Positions 1 through 9,041 of a DNA stretch of 64,000 bases are shown piece by piece (within the stretch, counting starts at the first letter, position 1; each line of letters begins with the position of its first letter). The stretch is from Azorhizobium sp943371865 (GTDB taxonomy: Bacteria > Pseudomonadota > Alphaproteobacteria > Rhizobiales > Xanthobacteraceae), in contig NZ_CALRWL010000024.1 in NCBI RefSeq assembly GCF_943371865.1, positions 1-64,000 on the forward strand. The letters are read 5' to 3'. Under the pieces are notes generated by a model. It worked only from the letters and a program-made list of their open reading frames with translations, did no database searches and was not told the origin of the DNA. The position numbers were made by a program, and so were the translations under genes.

Positions 1-68
1 CGGACTTGGAGGTCCGCGCGCCGCCCGTCTGTGTTTCAGACCTGTATTTCAGACTGGGAAAACCCCGC
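1..68. other. Intergenic tail downstream of ccrM
   Basis: No gene is seen here. A short dyad CGGAC-N6-GTCCG lies at the window edge (positions 1-16). It has no U-run, so a terminator role is only possible. The next gene is outside the window. Confidence 0.4.
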
Positions 69-1247
69 TCACTCTTCCGAGCGAATACCCATTTCGGCGC
101 GCAGGCGGGCGCGCAGCGTGTCGATGGGATGGCGGCGGCCTTCCTGCTCCACATGCCAGAAGGTCCAGCCGTTGCAGGCCGCAGCGCCCTGCGCCAGCGC
201 CCCCATGCGGTGGATCGAGCCCACCGAGGTGGTGGCCTCATTGACCAAGGCGATGGTGCCGTCTGCCCGCACCACGGCCCGGACATTGCCCTTGGCGTCG
301 GTGAGTTCGACGCCCGGCGTCACCAGGCCGCTATCCACCAGAGCCGAGAACGCCACGCGCGGGGCTTCCCGCGCGCTCGGCGGGGCGGCAAGGGCGGCTT
401 CCGGCAACGGCTCGATGGCGTCGATGCGGGCACGGGCGGCTTCCGCATAGCCCTCGTCGCGCTCGATGCCCACATAATGGCGGCGCAGGCGCTTGGCCAC
501 CGCCGCGCTGGTGCCCGAGCCCAGGAACGGGTCCAGCACCAGATCGCCCGGTTTGGAGGCGGACATCAGCACCCGCGCCAGCAGCGATTCCGGCTTCTGG
601 GTGGGATGGACCTTGCGGCCATTGGCATCCTTCAGGCGCTCGCCGCCGGTGCAGATGGGCAGCAGCCAGTCGGAGCGCACCTGCACATCCTCATTGCCGC
701 CCTTGAGCGCTTCGTAATTGAACACATAGCCCTTGGCGCCGGGATCGCGCGCCGCCCAGATCAGGGTCTCATGGGCATTTGTGAAGCGCCGGCCGCGGAA
801 ATTGGGCATGGGGTTGGCCTTGCGCCACACCACGTCGTTGAGGATCCAGAACCCCAGATCCTGCATGATGGCGCCGACCCGGAAGATGTTGTGATAGGAG
901 CCGATCACCCAGATGGTGGCGTCCGGCTTCATCACCCGTTTCACCGCCAGCAGCCAGGCGCGGGTGAAGGTGTCATAGGCCTCGAAGCTGGCGAACTGGT
1001 CCCAGGCATCGTCCACCGCATCCACGCGGCTTTCGTCCGGGCGCTTCAGTTCGCCCTGAAGCTGAAGATTGTAGGGGGGATCGGCGAACACAATATCCAC
1101 CGAGCGGGGCGGAAGCTTCGCCAGTTCGGCGATGCAGTCCCCCACCAGGATCTGGTCACGGACCACCTCGCGGATAGCCTCGGCCCCGAAGGTCTCGCCA
1201 GAAAGGCGGGGCGCCCGTCGGGGCGCCCCCTTACGCACCACACTCAT
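69..1247 (-). CDS. ccrM: Cell-cycle regulated DNA adenine methyltransferase CcrM (GANTC)
   Basis: Beta-class N6-adenine methyltransferase of the CcrM family, which methylates GANTC after replication in Alphaproteobacteria. The catalytic DPPY motif is at about residues 56-59 and the AdoMet-binding FLGSGT motif at about 241-246; catalytic motif before AdoMet motif is the beta-class order. The last 80 or so residues, including the GWTFWHVE stretch, match the C-terminal RAMA extension typical of CcrM and absent from short restriction methylases. With the ATG at 1247 the protein has 392 aa, a normal CcrM length. An in-frame ATG at 1289 would add 14 residues, but that stretch carries two copies of a repeated 7-mer that looks regulatory, so I prefer 1247. 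The ribosome binding site is weak for both. It is transcribed alone, away from the tautomerase gene. Confidence 0.93.
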   Translation of the reverse strand: MSVVRKGAPRRAPRLSGETFGAEAIREVVRDQILVGDCIAELAKLPPRSVDIVFADPPYNLQLQGELKRPDESRVDAVDDAWDQFASFEAYDTFTRAWLLAVKRVMKPDATIWVIGSYHNIFRVGAIMQDLGFWILNDVVWRKANPMPNFRGRRFTNAHETLIWAARDPGAKGYVFNYEALKGGNEDVQVRSDWLLPICTGGERLKDANGRKVHPTQKPESLLARVLMSASKPGDLVLDPFLGSGTSAAVAKRLRRHYVGIERDEGYAEAARARIDAIEPLPEAALAAPPSAREAPRVAFSALVDSGLVTPGVELTDAKGNVRAVVRADGTIALVNEATTSVGSIHRMGALAQGAAACNGWTFWHVEQEGRRHPIDTLRARLRAEMGIRSEE

Positions 1248-1250
1248 GAG

Positions 1251-1375
1251 ACGCAACCTATACGCAACGCTTACTATGACCATCACCATAGACAGCGCAG
1301 GTAAAAGGGGCGTTAGCGAAATGGCGATTTGAGAATTTTATTCGTTTACGTTGCGTTCATCTTTATTTACGCAAC
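1251..1375. promoter_or_regulatory. Repeated ACGCAAC/GTTGCGT motif upstream of ccrM
   Basis: The 7-mer ACGCAAC occurs at 1251-1257, 1262-1268 and 1369-1375, and its inverse GTTGCGT at 1350-1356. The last two form an inverted repeat with a 12-base spacer. All lie in the ccrM promoter/leader, and the final copy touches the stop codon of the tautomerase gene. The CtrA box TTAA-N7-TTAA known from Caulobacter ccrM is not seen. An operator role is inference. Confidence 0.45.
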
Positions 1376-1780
1376 TTTCATCTTTGCTTCCACGTAACGC
1401 GCCTCTTGCGTGCGGCCGCCGTAGCCATAGGCATCGGCTTTCACTTCCCGCACCAGCACGTAGCTTTCCGCAGCGACCGGCCCCAGCAGGTCGCCCATGG
1501 CCGCGAACACCGCCCGCACATAGGCCGCCTTCTCATCCTTGGTGTTGGTGCTCTCGGTGACGACGATATCCAGCCAGAAGCTGGACTGCTGCGCATCGGC
1601 AAGGCTCGTCCCGCCCACGAACCATTGGCTCGCCGGCACCAGGTCGATGGCCACTGCGGTCAGGGCCGGATCCTTGCCGAGGATGGCGTGGGTGAGGCGG
1701 GAGAGGGTGGCCGCCACCTTGCCGATGACGGCGGGGGTCAGGGCGGGCGACTGGGACAGCTTCACATTGAGAATGGGCAT
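1367..1780 (-). CDS. Tautomerase-superfamily protein
   Basis: A 137-aa protein of the 4-oxalocrotonate tautomerase superfamily. Its N-terminus after Met removal is Pro-Ile-Leu, so Pro1 is available as the catalytic amino-terminal proline of this fold. The start at 1780 is chosen because it exposes that proline and has CCGGAGG six bases upstream; an upstream ATG at 1822 would bury it. The length is about twice that of the small 62-aa 4-OT subunits, as in the MSAD/cis-CaaD-like branch, so one chain probably carries two beta-alpha-beta units. The substrate cannot be read from sequence. It is divergent from a LysR gene that starts 95 bp away, so LysR control is likely. Confidence 0.8.
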   Translation of the reverse strand: MPILNVKLSQSPALTPAVIGKVAATLSRLTHAILGKDPALTAVAIDLVPASQWFVGGTSLADAQQSSFWLDIVVTESTNTKDEKAAYVRAVFAAMGDLLGPVAAESYVLVREVKADAYGYGGRTQEARYVEAKMKVA

Positions 1781-1817
1781 GGCGGCCTCCGGTTTCGATG
1801 GCGAGACCCTATGCCTC

Positions 1818-1830
1818 CTCATTTCATGAG
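1818..1830. promoter_or_regulatory. Dyad CTCAT-N3-ATGAG in tautomerase/LysR divergent promoter
   Basis: A perfect 5-bp inverted repeat in the 94-bp space between the divergent tautomerase and LysR genes. It is followed by an AT-rich stretch (about 1830-1860) that can hold promoter elements. LysR proteins usually bind interrupted dyads in such spaces; assignment to this regulator is inference. Confidence 0.4.
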
Positions 1831-1874
1831 AAAAATTGATTGATATTGATCGACGATTTTGCGAACCTCATACA

Positions 1875-2753
1875 ATGAGCCTTCGCAATCTCGACCTGGA
1901 TCTGTTGCGCAGCTTCGCCGCCGTGGCGGAGCTGGGCACGGTGTCGGCCGCCGCCCAAAGGGTGGGCCGCACCCAATCGGCCATCAGCCTGCAGATGGAT
2001 CGCCTGTCCGAACAGCTCGGCTTCGCGGTGATCGAGCGCAAGGGGCGCGGGGTGGTGGTGACCGCCCGCGGCGCCGGCTTCCTGGACGATGCCCGCCGCC
2101 TCTTGGATCTCAACGACCGGGTGCTGGGCCAGCATGTGCATGGCGCCTTCTCACAGCCCTTGCGCCTGGGCTTCGTGCAGGATGTGGGCGAGCTGACCTT
2201 GCAGCGCATCCTGGCCCGCCTGGCCAGCGCCTTTCCCGGCGCGCCCATCACCGTGCGGGTGTGCACCACCGCCACCATGATCGAGAAATTGCGCGGCGGC
2301 GAACTGGATCTGGCCGCCGGCTATCGGGTGGAGAGCGACCTGCCCGCCCGCGTCATCCTGCGCGAGCAGATGTGCTGGATCGGCGCCCGGCATCTGCGCC
2401 TGGACCCGGACGAGCCGGTGCCGCTGCTGCTGTTCGAGAGCCCCTGCATCTTCCGCAGCGCCGCCATTTCCGCGCTCACCGCGGCGGGGCGCGCCTTCCG
2501 CATCGCCCTCACCAGCCCCAGCCTGCCGGGCGTGATGGCGGCGGTGGGCGCCGGCCTCGGCATCACCGTGCGCTCCGCCCGCGCGCTGCGCTCGGACCTG
2601 ATGATGGTGAGCGACCTGGGCACCCCGCCCTTGCCGCATTTCGAATTCGCGCTCTACGGCCGCAGCGAAACCCGCCCTCCGGCGCTGGCCGAGGTGGAAC
2701 AGGTGATCGCCGAGGAACTGCGCCGCGAGCGGCCCTTGTTCGCGGTGGCGTGA
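1875..2753 (+). CDS. LysR-family transcriptional regulator
   Basis: A 292-aa LysR-type regulator. The N-terminal winged helix-turn-helix (about residues 2-60) has the usual pattern: a helix with LRSFAAVAELGTVSAAA, then a recognition helix with TQSAISLQMDRLSEQLG. The rest is the periplasmic-binding-protein-like effector domain. The ATG at 1875 starts directly before the HTH as is typical; an in-frame start at 1836 would add 13 atypical residues. It is divergent from the tautomerase gene, its most likely target, and probably autoregulates. The effector is unknown. Its 3' end is followed 85 bp later by an insertion sequence, which leaves the gene intact. Confidence 0.88.
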   Translation: MSLRNLDLDLLRSFAAVAELGTVSAAAQRVGRTQSAISLQMDRLSEQLGFAVIERKGRGVVVTARGAGFLDDARRLLDLNDRVLGQHVHGAFSQPLRLGFVQDVGELTLQRILARLASAFPGAPITVRVCTTATMIEKLRGGELDLAAGYRVESDLPARVILREQMCWIGARHLRLDPDEPVPLLLFESPCIFRSAAISALTAAGRAFRIALTSPSLPGVMAAVGAGLGITVRSARALRSDLMMVSDLGTPPLPHFEFALYGRSETRPPALAEVEQVIAEELRRERPLFAVA

Positions 2754-2831
2754 ATGCGCCCGTGTGGGTGGGGGAACGGTGCCTGAGCGGCCACCGGGCG
2801 CCGGCCGTTTCACCCCCCTCCCTGCCCTCCC

Positions 2832-2838
2832 CCGCAAG
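2832..2838. repeat. Target-site duplication (left copy) of the ISAs1 element
   Basis: CCGCAAG directly abuts the left inverted repeat, and the same 7 bases directly abut the right one at 3999-4005. ISAs1-family elements usually duplicate 8-10 bp, so this is slightly short. It is part of a hairpin-forming intergenic sequence. Confidence 0.65.
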
Positions 2839-3998
2839 CAGGGCTATCGCATATGGGCGAGGGCTCGGATGAGGTAGTCGTCTTCCCATGCGCAGCGCTT
2901 GAAGCGCCTTCGGATGGGGGTCTTTGGGTCGTCGATCCGGTTGGCGATGTTGAGGGCCCAGCGATTGACGATGGCGAGATTGGCCGGAGCATGGTCGCGG
3001 CGGGATCTCAGCGTGTCCTCGCCCATGATCACGTCGAGCATCCAGTGCAGGTTGTTCTCGATCGACCAATGGGCGCGCACGACGGTCAGTGCGCGCTCGG
3101 GGCTCATGAGCGTGGACAGGAGGTAGAGCCGGCGCTTGGGTGCGGCCGCGCCGCGCTGGCCGGTGATCTCGGCGACGGCGGCCACGCCGGGAAAGCCGAC
3201 ATCGCGGCCCAACCCCGTCGCCGGCACCACCCGCGCCCGGCGTCGTTCCGGCCGGCCGTGCGCGGCCTCGGTCGTCTCGGCCCATGGCGCCTGTTCGTCT
3301 GCGGCCAGATGGGCGCGGGCCTGGCGCAGCAGCTTGGACTGGTTGCCCTTCAGGCAAAGGGCATAGTCGCCGCCGCGCTCCAGCACCGCCGCAGCCATGC
3401 GCTTGTGGCAGTGGAGCGCGTCGGCGCTCACCACATGGCCGGACAGATCCAGGCAGGCGACGACGGCGAGCGCGGCCTCCACTTCGTTCTCGCCTGCACC
3501 GGGCATTGCCGCCGCCAGCGCCAGCCGTGCCCCGCTGGCCCAGGCCGTCACCATCAGTGGCGGGCTGGTCGCCAGCCCGGCCTCATAGGCGCGCCGCAAC
3601 GCCTTGCCGTCGATCGCCACCACACCCTCGAGATCGGCCGCGAACGCCGCCGCGAAGCGCGCGAACACGGTCTGGAACGCGGTCGGATCGAGCAGCCGCA
3701 GGACGCGGCTGAAGGTGTCGTGGCTCGGCGGATCATAGGCGCCGAGGAGTTGCACCATCACCGTGTGCTTGGATCGGGCGAACTGGGCGAAGTCGACGCA
3801 GGTTTCGCCGCCGCACAGCGCCGATGCCACCGCCAGAACCAGGATATCCGCCAGACGATGACGCGCATTACCGGCACGCGGATCGGGGATGTCGTCGAAG
3901 ATCGAGATCAAACAGGACATCGGCGGCGCCTCCTCTACGCCGCCCACCAATCGAATCCGTTTCGCCAAAATCGACAACTGCCAAATGCGATTCCCCTG
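2839..3998 (-). mobile_element. ISAs1-family insertion sequence, intact, 1160 bp
   Basis: The ends are 18-bp terminal inverted repeats, 2839-2856 and 3981-3998, matching at 15 of 18 positions (CAGGGnnATCGCATnTGG). The 7-bp direct repeat CCGCAAG flanks both ends. One transposase gene fills the element on the minus strand. Removing the IS and one repeat copy restores a GC hairpin with a GCAA loop, another copy of which lies at 4101-4119. Intact ends, open reading frame and duplication suggest recent insertion. Confidence 0.9.
2844..3920 (-). CDS. ISAs1-family DDE transposase
   Basis: A 358-aa transposase of the ISAs1 (H-repeat/DDE_Tnp_ISAS1) family. The N-terminal FDDIPDPRAGNARH segment is the typical start of the DDE_Tnp_1-associated domain. 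Catalytic acidic residues are visible in VVAIDGKALRR, VVSADALHCHKR and WSIENNLHWMLDV, the last being the family hallmark around the final Glu. The ATG at 3920 has GAGGCG upstream; an upstream ATG at 4004 would start beyond the right inverted repeat. The stop codon lies within the left inverted-repeat region. There is no frameshift, so the enzyme looks active. Confidence 0.93.
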   Translation of the reverse strand: MSCLISIFDDIPDPRAGNARHRLADILVLAVASALCGGETCVDFAQFARSKHTVMVQLLGAYDPPSHDTFSRVLRLLDPTAFQTVFARFAAAFAADLEGVVAIDGKALRRAYEAGLATSPPLMVTAWASGARLALAAAMPGAGENEVEAALAVVACLDLSGHVVSADALHCHKRMAAAVLERGGDYALCLKGNQSKLLRQARAHLAADEQAPWAETTEAAHGRPERRRARVVPATGLGRDVGFPGVAAVAEITGQRGAAAPKRRLYLLSTLMSPERALTVVRAHWSIENNLHWMLDVIMGEDTLRSRRDHAPANLAIVNRWALNIANRIDDPKTPIRRRFKRCAWEDDYLIRALAHMR

Positions 3999-4005
3999 CC
4001 GCAAG
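3999..4005. repeat. Target-site duplication (right copy) of the ISAs1 element
   Basis: Right-hand CCGCAAG copy, immediately outside the right terminal inverted repeat. Confidence 0.65.
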
Positions 4006-4100
4006 GGGGGAGGGTTCCCCGCGCCTCAATGGCGCCGGTTGGCCAGGAACGTCGGTTGGGGGCTAGGATCTGCTCCAAACAAAGCCCCGGGCAACCATCC

Positions 4101-4196
4101 CCCTCCCCCGCAAGGGGGGGAGAGGTCAGCACCGGCTGGAGAGACGGCCGTTCCAGTGGGCAACCGCCCATGCGGGGGGCGCCCGAAGGCCGTCTC
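4101..4196. repeat. Intergenic palindromes: GCAA-loop hairpin and GAGACGGCC/GGCCGTCTC dyad
   Basis: Positions 4101-4119 read CCCTCCCCCGCAAGGGGGG, a stem with a GCAA loop, and are a second copy of the sequence into which the IS inserted. Positions 4141-4149 and 4188-4196 form a 9-bp perfect inverted repeat enclosing a smaller GGGC/GCCC hairpin. They lie just 3' of the DUF2076 gene and may act as its terminator or be copies of a dispersed intergenic palindrome family. Confidence 0.5.
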
Positions 4197-4215
4197 ACCG
4201 CCCGCTCAGACCCGA

Positions 4216-5040
4216 TCAGGTCCAGCTGGAATCGTCGCCGCCGTCGCCGCCCCAGTCGCCGCCGTCATCCAGGCTGGCGGTGTCGTAATTGGCGTCGGAG
4301 CCGCCGGTGTCGGTCACGCTAGGGTCGGCCGCTGTCCAAGGCGCAGCCGCGTCGGCTACGCTCTGGGTGGCCCCGCCCAGCGCATCCTGGGCCTGGCCGG
4401 CAAGATCACCCACCGCGGCCGCCGGGGCTTCCAAAGCGGTCGCCGCCTGCTGGGCGATGGCGCCGGTGCCGCCGGCCATCAGGCCCTTGATGCCTTCGAA
4501 CAGCAGCGCGCCGCCTGCCACACCGGCCGCCGTGGTCAAGGCGCCGCTCAGGAAGCCGCCGCCACCGCCGCCACCGCCGAACATGCCGCCGCGCTGGGGC
4601 ATCGGCTGCTGGCCATAGCCCTGCGGACCGGAGTTCTGCTGGCCCCAGGGGTTGTTGGGCTGCTGCTGGCCATAGCCGGAGGCCTGCTGATTATAGCCCT
4701 GCGGCAGGCCCATGGGGCCGCCGGCCGGGCGCGCGCCGGCGGTGGGCACCGAGGTGGAGCGTCCGCCGCCGAGCAGATTGCCCAGGAAGCTGCCGGCGCT
4801 CGGGGCGGGCGCCGCCGCAGCGGCCTTGGCCTGCGCTTCCAGTTCCTCGATGCGGGCGGCCGCCTGCTGGAGCGCATGCTCCTGCACCAGGACGGTCTGG
4901 GACAAGGTGTAGACCGCGTGCGGGGCATCGCTGAGCCGGCGTGCGATCAGTGCCTCGGCTTCCGCGTCGCGCGGCTGGCCTTCCACGCCGCGCATGCGGT
5001 CGAACAGGCCATCAATGAGGGCACGTTCCTCGGGAGTCAT
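4216..5040 (-). CDS. DUF2076 domain-containing protein
   Basis: A 274-aa protein of unknown function. Residues 1-80 hold the DUF2076 signature: MTPEERALIDGLFDRM, then a helical segment ending in a short coiled coil (EELEAQAKA). The middle (about 110-160) is Gly/Gln/Pro/Asn-rich low complexity with repeated GYGQQ-like units and a run of glycines. A Gly/Ala-rich hydrophobic segment (about 162-190, GALTTAAGVAGGALLFEG) could be a glycine-zipper-type membrane helix. The C-terminus is strongly acidic (GGDWGGDGGDDSS). The ATG at 5040 has GGAGA upstream; an upstream in-frame start at 5070 is less likely. Role unknown; the composition suggests an envelope-associated or self-assembling protein. Confidence 0.75.
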   Translation of the reverse strand: MTPEERALIDGLFDRMRGVEGQPRDAEAEALIARRLSDAPHAVYTLSQTVLVQEHALQQAAARIEELEAQAKAAAAAPAPSAGSFLGNLLGGGRSTSVPTAGARPAGGPMGLPQGYNQQASGYGQQQPNNPWGQQNSGPQGYGQQPMPQRGGMFGGGGGGGGFLSGALTTAAGVAGGALLFEGIKGLMAGGTGAIAQQAATALEAPAAAVGDLAGQAQDALGGATQSVADAAAPWTAADPSVTDTGGSDANYDTASLDDGGDWGGDGGDDSSWT

Positions 5041-5167
5041 CTTGCGTCTCCGGTCCAGGGTCAGGGGCACCCTCCGTTAGGGAAGGTTGCACCACGGTAC
5101 GGCCGGCATATGCGCATGACGAGGCGGCACGATAAGGGCGCGCCGCATGAATTTTTCGTAACAGGTA

Positions 5168-5197
5168 CCCCCGGACGGCGCCACCGCCGTCCGGGGG
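5168..5197 (-). terminator. Hairpin downstream of aceB
   Basis: A perfect 13-bp stem (CCCCCGGACGGCG and its complement) with a CCAC loop, 9 bp beyond the aceB stop. No U-run follows on the minus strand, so it is a strong hairpin but not a textbook intrinsic terminator; it may protect the 3' end. Confidence 0.5.
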
Positions 5198-5205
5198 AGC
5201 CGGGA

Positions 5206-6810
<1,605 letters not shown>

Positions 6811-6863
6811 GATGTCGGTCTCCTCTGGAGGACAAAACGAGAGAGGCGAAAGCGGCAAAAGCG

Positions 6864-7517
6864 TCAGGCCGAGCGGCCTTCGGCGCGGGCGGCCTTGACC
6901 GCGGCCCGCAGGTGCGCGGCGGCCGACATGACGTCGGGGGCGGCGCAAAGGGCGGAGACGACGGCCACGCCATCGGCCCCGGCCCGGATCACGTCGGCGG
7001 CATCCTCCAGCGCGAGGCCGCCGATGCCCACCATGGGCAGGTGAATGTGGGCGCGCAGGAAGGCGAAGCCCTCCAGCCCGATGGCTGAGCCCGCATCGCT
7101 TTTGGTGCCGGTGGCCTTGATCGGGCCGCAGCCCACATAGTCCACCGGGGCGAGGTTGGAGGCGGTCAGTTCGTCCAGCGTGCCGATGGACAGGCCGATG
7201 ATGGCCTGCGGGCCGAGAAGCGCGCGGGCGGCGGCGGGATCGAGGTCGTCCTGGCCCAGATGCACCCCCTGGGCGCCCACCGCGGCGGCCACATCCACCC
7301 GGTCATTGATGATGAGGGGAATGCCCTTGGGGGCCAGCACATCCAGCAGGGCGCGGGCCTGTTCCGCCAGCGCCCGGCCCTTGGCGTCGGGATCGCGCAG
7401 CTGCACCAGGGTGGCGCCCCCGGCCACCGCCTGTTCCACGGTCTCGATCAGGCCGCGCGCCTCGGTGAGGCGGGGATCGGTGACCAGATAGACGGAAAGA
7501 TCGAACGGGTGGGGCAT
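6864..7517 (-). CDS. thiE: Thiamine-phosphate synthase
   Basis: A 217-aa TIM-barrel enzyme that joins HMP pyrophosphate and thiazole phosphate to make thiamine phosphate. Family motifs appear in order: YLVTDPRL near the N-terminus, LVQLRDPDA, IINDRVDVA, GVHLGQDDL, the phosphate-binding YVGCGPIKATGTK segment, and VGIGGL then GVAVVSAL near the end. The ATG at 7517 fits the family start and has AGGATC about 8 bases upstream; a longer frame to 7631 is rejected. It sits between aceB and glcF on the same strand. I looked for a TPP riboswitch upstream and saw no conserved CUGAGA element. Confidence 0.92.
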   Translation of the reverse strand: MPHPFDLSVYLVTDPRLTEARGLIETVEQAVAGGATLVQLRDPDAKGRALAEQARALLDVLAPKGIPLIINDRVDVAAAVGAQGVHLGQDDLDPAAARALLGPQAIIGLSIGTLDELTASNLAPVDYVGCGPIKATGTKSDAGSAIGLEGFAFLRAHIHLPMVGIGGLALEDAADVIRAGADGVAVVSALCAAPDVMSAAAHLRAAVKAARAEGRSA

Positions 7518-7647
7518 GTGTGATCCTGGCCTTGAAGGCGCGGGGCCATGATGGCATGGCGCAGATAGACGGGGCCGGCGCCCAAGGGAACGCCCGCGCC
7601 GGCCAATTGACTTTTGCCGGCCCGGCAACAATGCCGGACCGATTATT

Positions 7648-8973
7648 TCACGCCGCCGCGTGGAGCCCCGCCGCCGCCACCGGGCCGGGCACCGGGCCGC
7701 CAGTGGCCCAGTCCAGCAATTCCACCGTATGGACGATGGGCAGGTCCGTGCCGGAGCCGATCTGGGTCATGCAGCCGATATTGCCGGCGGCGATGATGCT
7801 GGGGGCCAGCTTCTCGATGTTCGCCACCTTGCGGTCGCGCAACTGCACCGCCAGCTCGCTCTGGAGCATGTTGTAGGTGCCGGCCGAGCCGCAGCAGATG
7901 TGGCTCTCGGAGGGTTCCGCCACCTCGAACCCCACCGTGCGCAGCAACTGTGCCGGCGGGCCCTTGACCTTCTGCCCGTGCTGCAGCGAGCAGGCGGCAT
8001 GGTAGGCCACCTTGTGGCCCATGGGCCGCTCCGCCACGGGCAGGCCGAGGGTGGCCGCATATTCGGAAATGTCCTTGGCCAAGGCCGAGACCCGCCGCGC
8101 CTTCTCCGCATAGGCGGGGTCGAGGCGCAGCATATAGCCGTAGTCCTTGATGGTGGTGCCGCAGCCGGACACGGTGACCAGGATGGCATCCAGCCCCTGG
8201 CCCTCGATCTCGGCGGTCCAGGCATCCACATTGGCGCGGGCCTGGGCCAGCGCCTGCTCCTCGCGGCCCATATGGTGGACCAGGGAGCCGCAGCAGCCTT
8301 CCTTCTCCACCCGCACCACCTCCACCTGGAAGCGGTTGAGCAGGCGGATGGCGGCTTCGTCGATCTCCGGCCGCAGCACCGGCTGGGCGCAGCCGCCCAG
8401 CAGCGCCACGCGGGCACGCCGGGGGCCGGTGGCCGCATGGGTGCCGGGCATCTCGCTGGGGGCGCGTCCCTTGGGAAAGCCGGGCGCGAGGCGCAGCATG
8501 GCCGCCATGGGCCGCAGCGGCTTGATCAGATCCAGCACCGGCGCCAGCGGCTTGGCCAGCGCGGCCCCGGCGAGCGCAAAGCGGAAGCGGTCGCGATAGG
8601 GCAGGATGGCGGCGAGCAGGGCGCGGTTCAGGCGGTCGAAGAATGGCCGCTGGTAGGTCTGGTGGATATGGGCGCGGGCATGGTCCACCAGGTGCATGTA
8701 ATGCACGCCGGAGGGGCAGGTGGTCATGCAGGACAGGCAGGACAGGCAGCGATCCACATGCTTGACCACCTCTTGCGTGGCGGGGCGGTCATTCTCCAGC
8801 ATGTCCTTGATCAGATAGATCCGCCCACGCGGACTATCCAGCTCGTCGCCCAGCAGCACATAGGTGGGGCAGGTGGCGGTACAGAAGCCGCAATGCACGC
8901 AGGCGCGCAGGATCTTCTCGGATTCCGCCACATGCGGATCGGCCAGCTGGGCCAGGGAGAATGTGGTCTGCAT
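7648..8973 (-). CDS. glcF: Glycolate oxidase iron-sulfur subunit
   Basis: A 441-aa 4Fe-4S subunit of glycolate oxidase, which passes electrons from the flavin subunits GlcD/GlcE toward the membrane quinone pool. Two ferredoxin-type clusters are visible (CVHCGFCTATCP at about 26-37 and CLSCLSCMTTCP at about 77-88). Two Cys-rich CCG domains follow, marked by EGCCGSLVHHMG and HICCGSAGTYN. The length is normal for GlcF. It is third in the glcD-glcE-glcF order on the minus strand, 68 bp after glcE. Confidence 0.95.
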   Translation of the reverse strand: MQTTFSLAQLADPHVAESEKILRACVHCGFCTATCPTYVLLGDELDSPRGRIYLIKDMLENDRPATQEVVKHVDRCLSCLSCMTTCPSGVHYMHLVDHARAHIHQTYQRPFFDRLNRALLAAILPYRDRFRFALAGAALAKPLAPVLDLIKPLRPMAAMLRLAPGFPKGRAPSEMPGTHAATGPRRARVALLGGCAQPVLRPEIDEAAIRLLNRFQVEVVRVEKEGCCGSLVHHMGREEQALAQARANVDAWTAEIEGQGLDAILVTVSGCGTTIKDYGYMLRLDPAYAEKARRVSALAKDISEYAATLGLPVAERPMGHKVAYHAACSLQHGQKVKGPPAQLLRTVGFEVAEPSESHICCGSAGTYNMLQSELAVQLRDRKVANIEKLAPSIIAAGNIGCMTQIGSGTDLPIVHTVELLDWATGGPVPGPVAAAGLHAAA

Positions 8974-9041
8974 GATGCTAGCGAACCTCCGCCGCGTGCG
9001 GCTCCGGAGCGGTCATGAAAAATCTCGGTTCACGGCCCATC

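Noticed and set aside
6..1304. Long open frame on the plus strand opposite ccrM
   Set aside because: GC-rich coding DNA opens the opposite strand; the translation is His/Arg/Gly-rich with no family features and no ribosome binding site, while the minus strand encodes CcrM.
1248..1366. CtrA box in the ccrM promoter
   Set aside because: No TTAA-N7-TTAA or close variant is present on either strand.
2839..3998. IS element as one end of a composite transposon
   Set aside because: No second copy of the transposase or inverted repeats is seen in the window, and the target duplication directly flanks the single element.
5168..5197. Textbook rho-independent terminator after aceB
   Set aside because: The stem is perfect but no U-run follows, so it is listed only as a hairpin with moderate confidence.
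7518..7647. TPP riboswitch upstream of thiE
   Set aside because: No conserved CUGAGA or ACCUGAU-type elements on the minus strand; only a GC palindrome (7614-7628) without a U-run.
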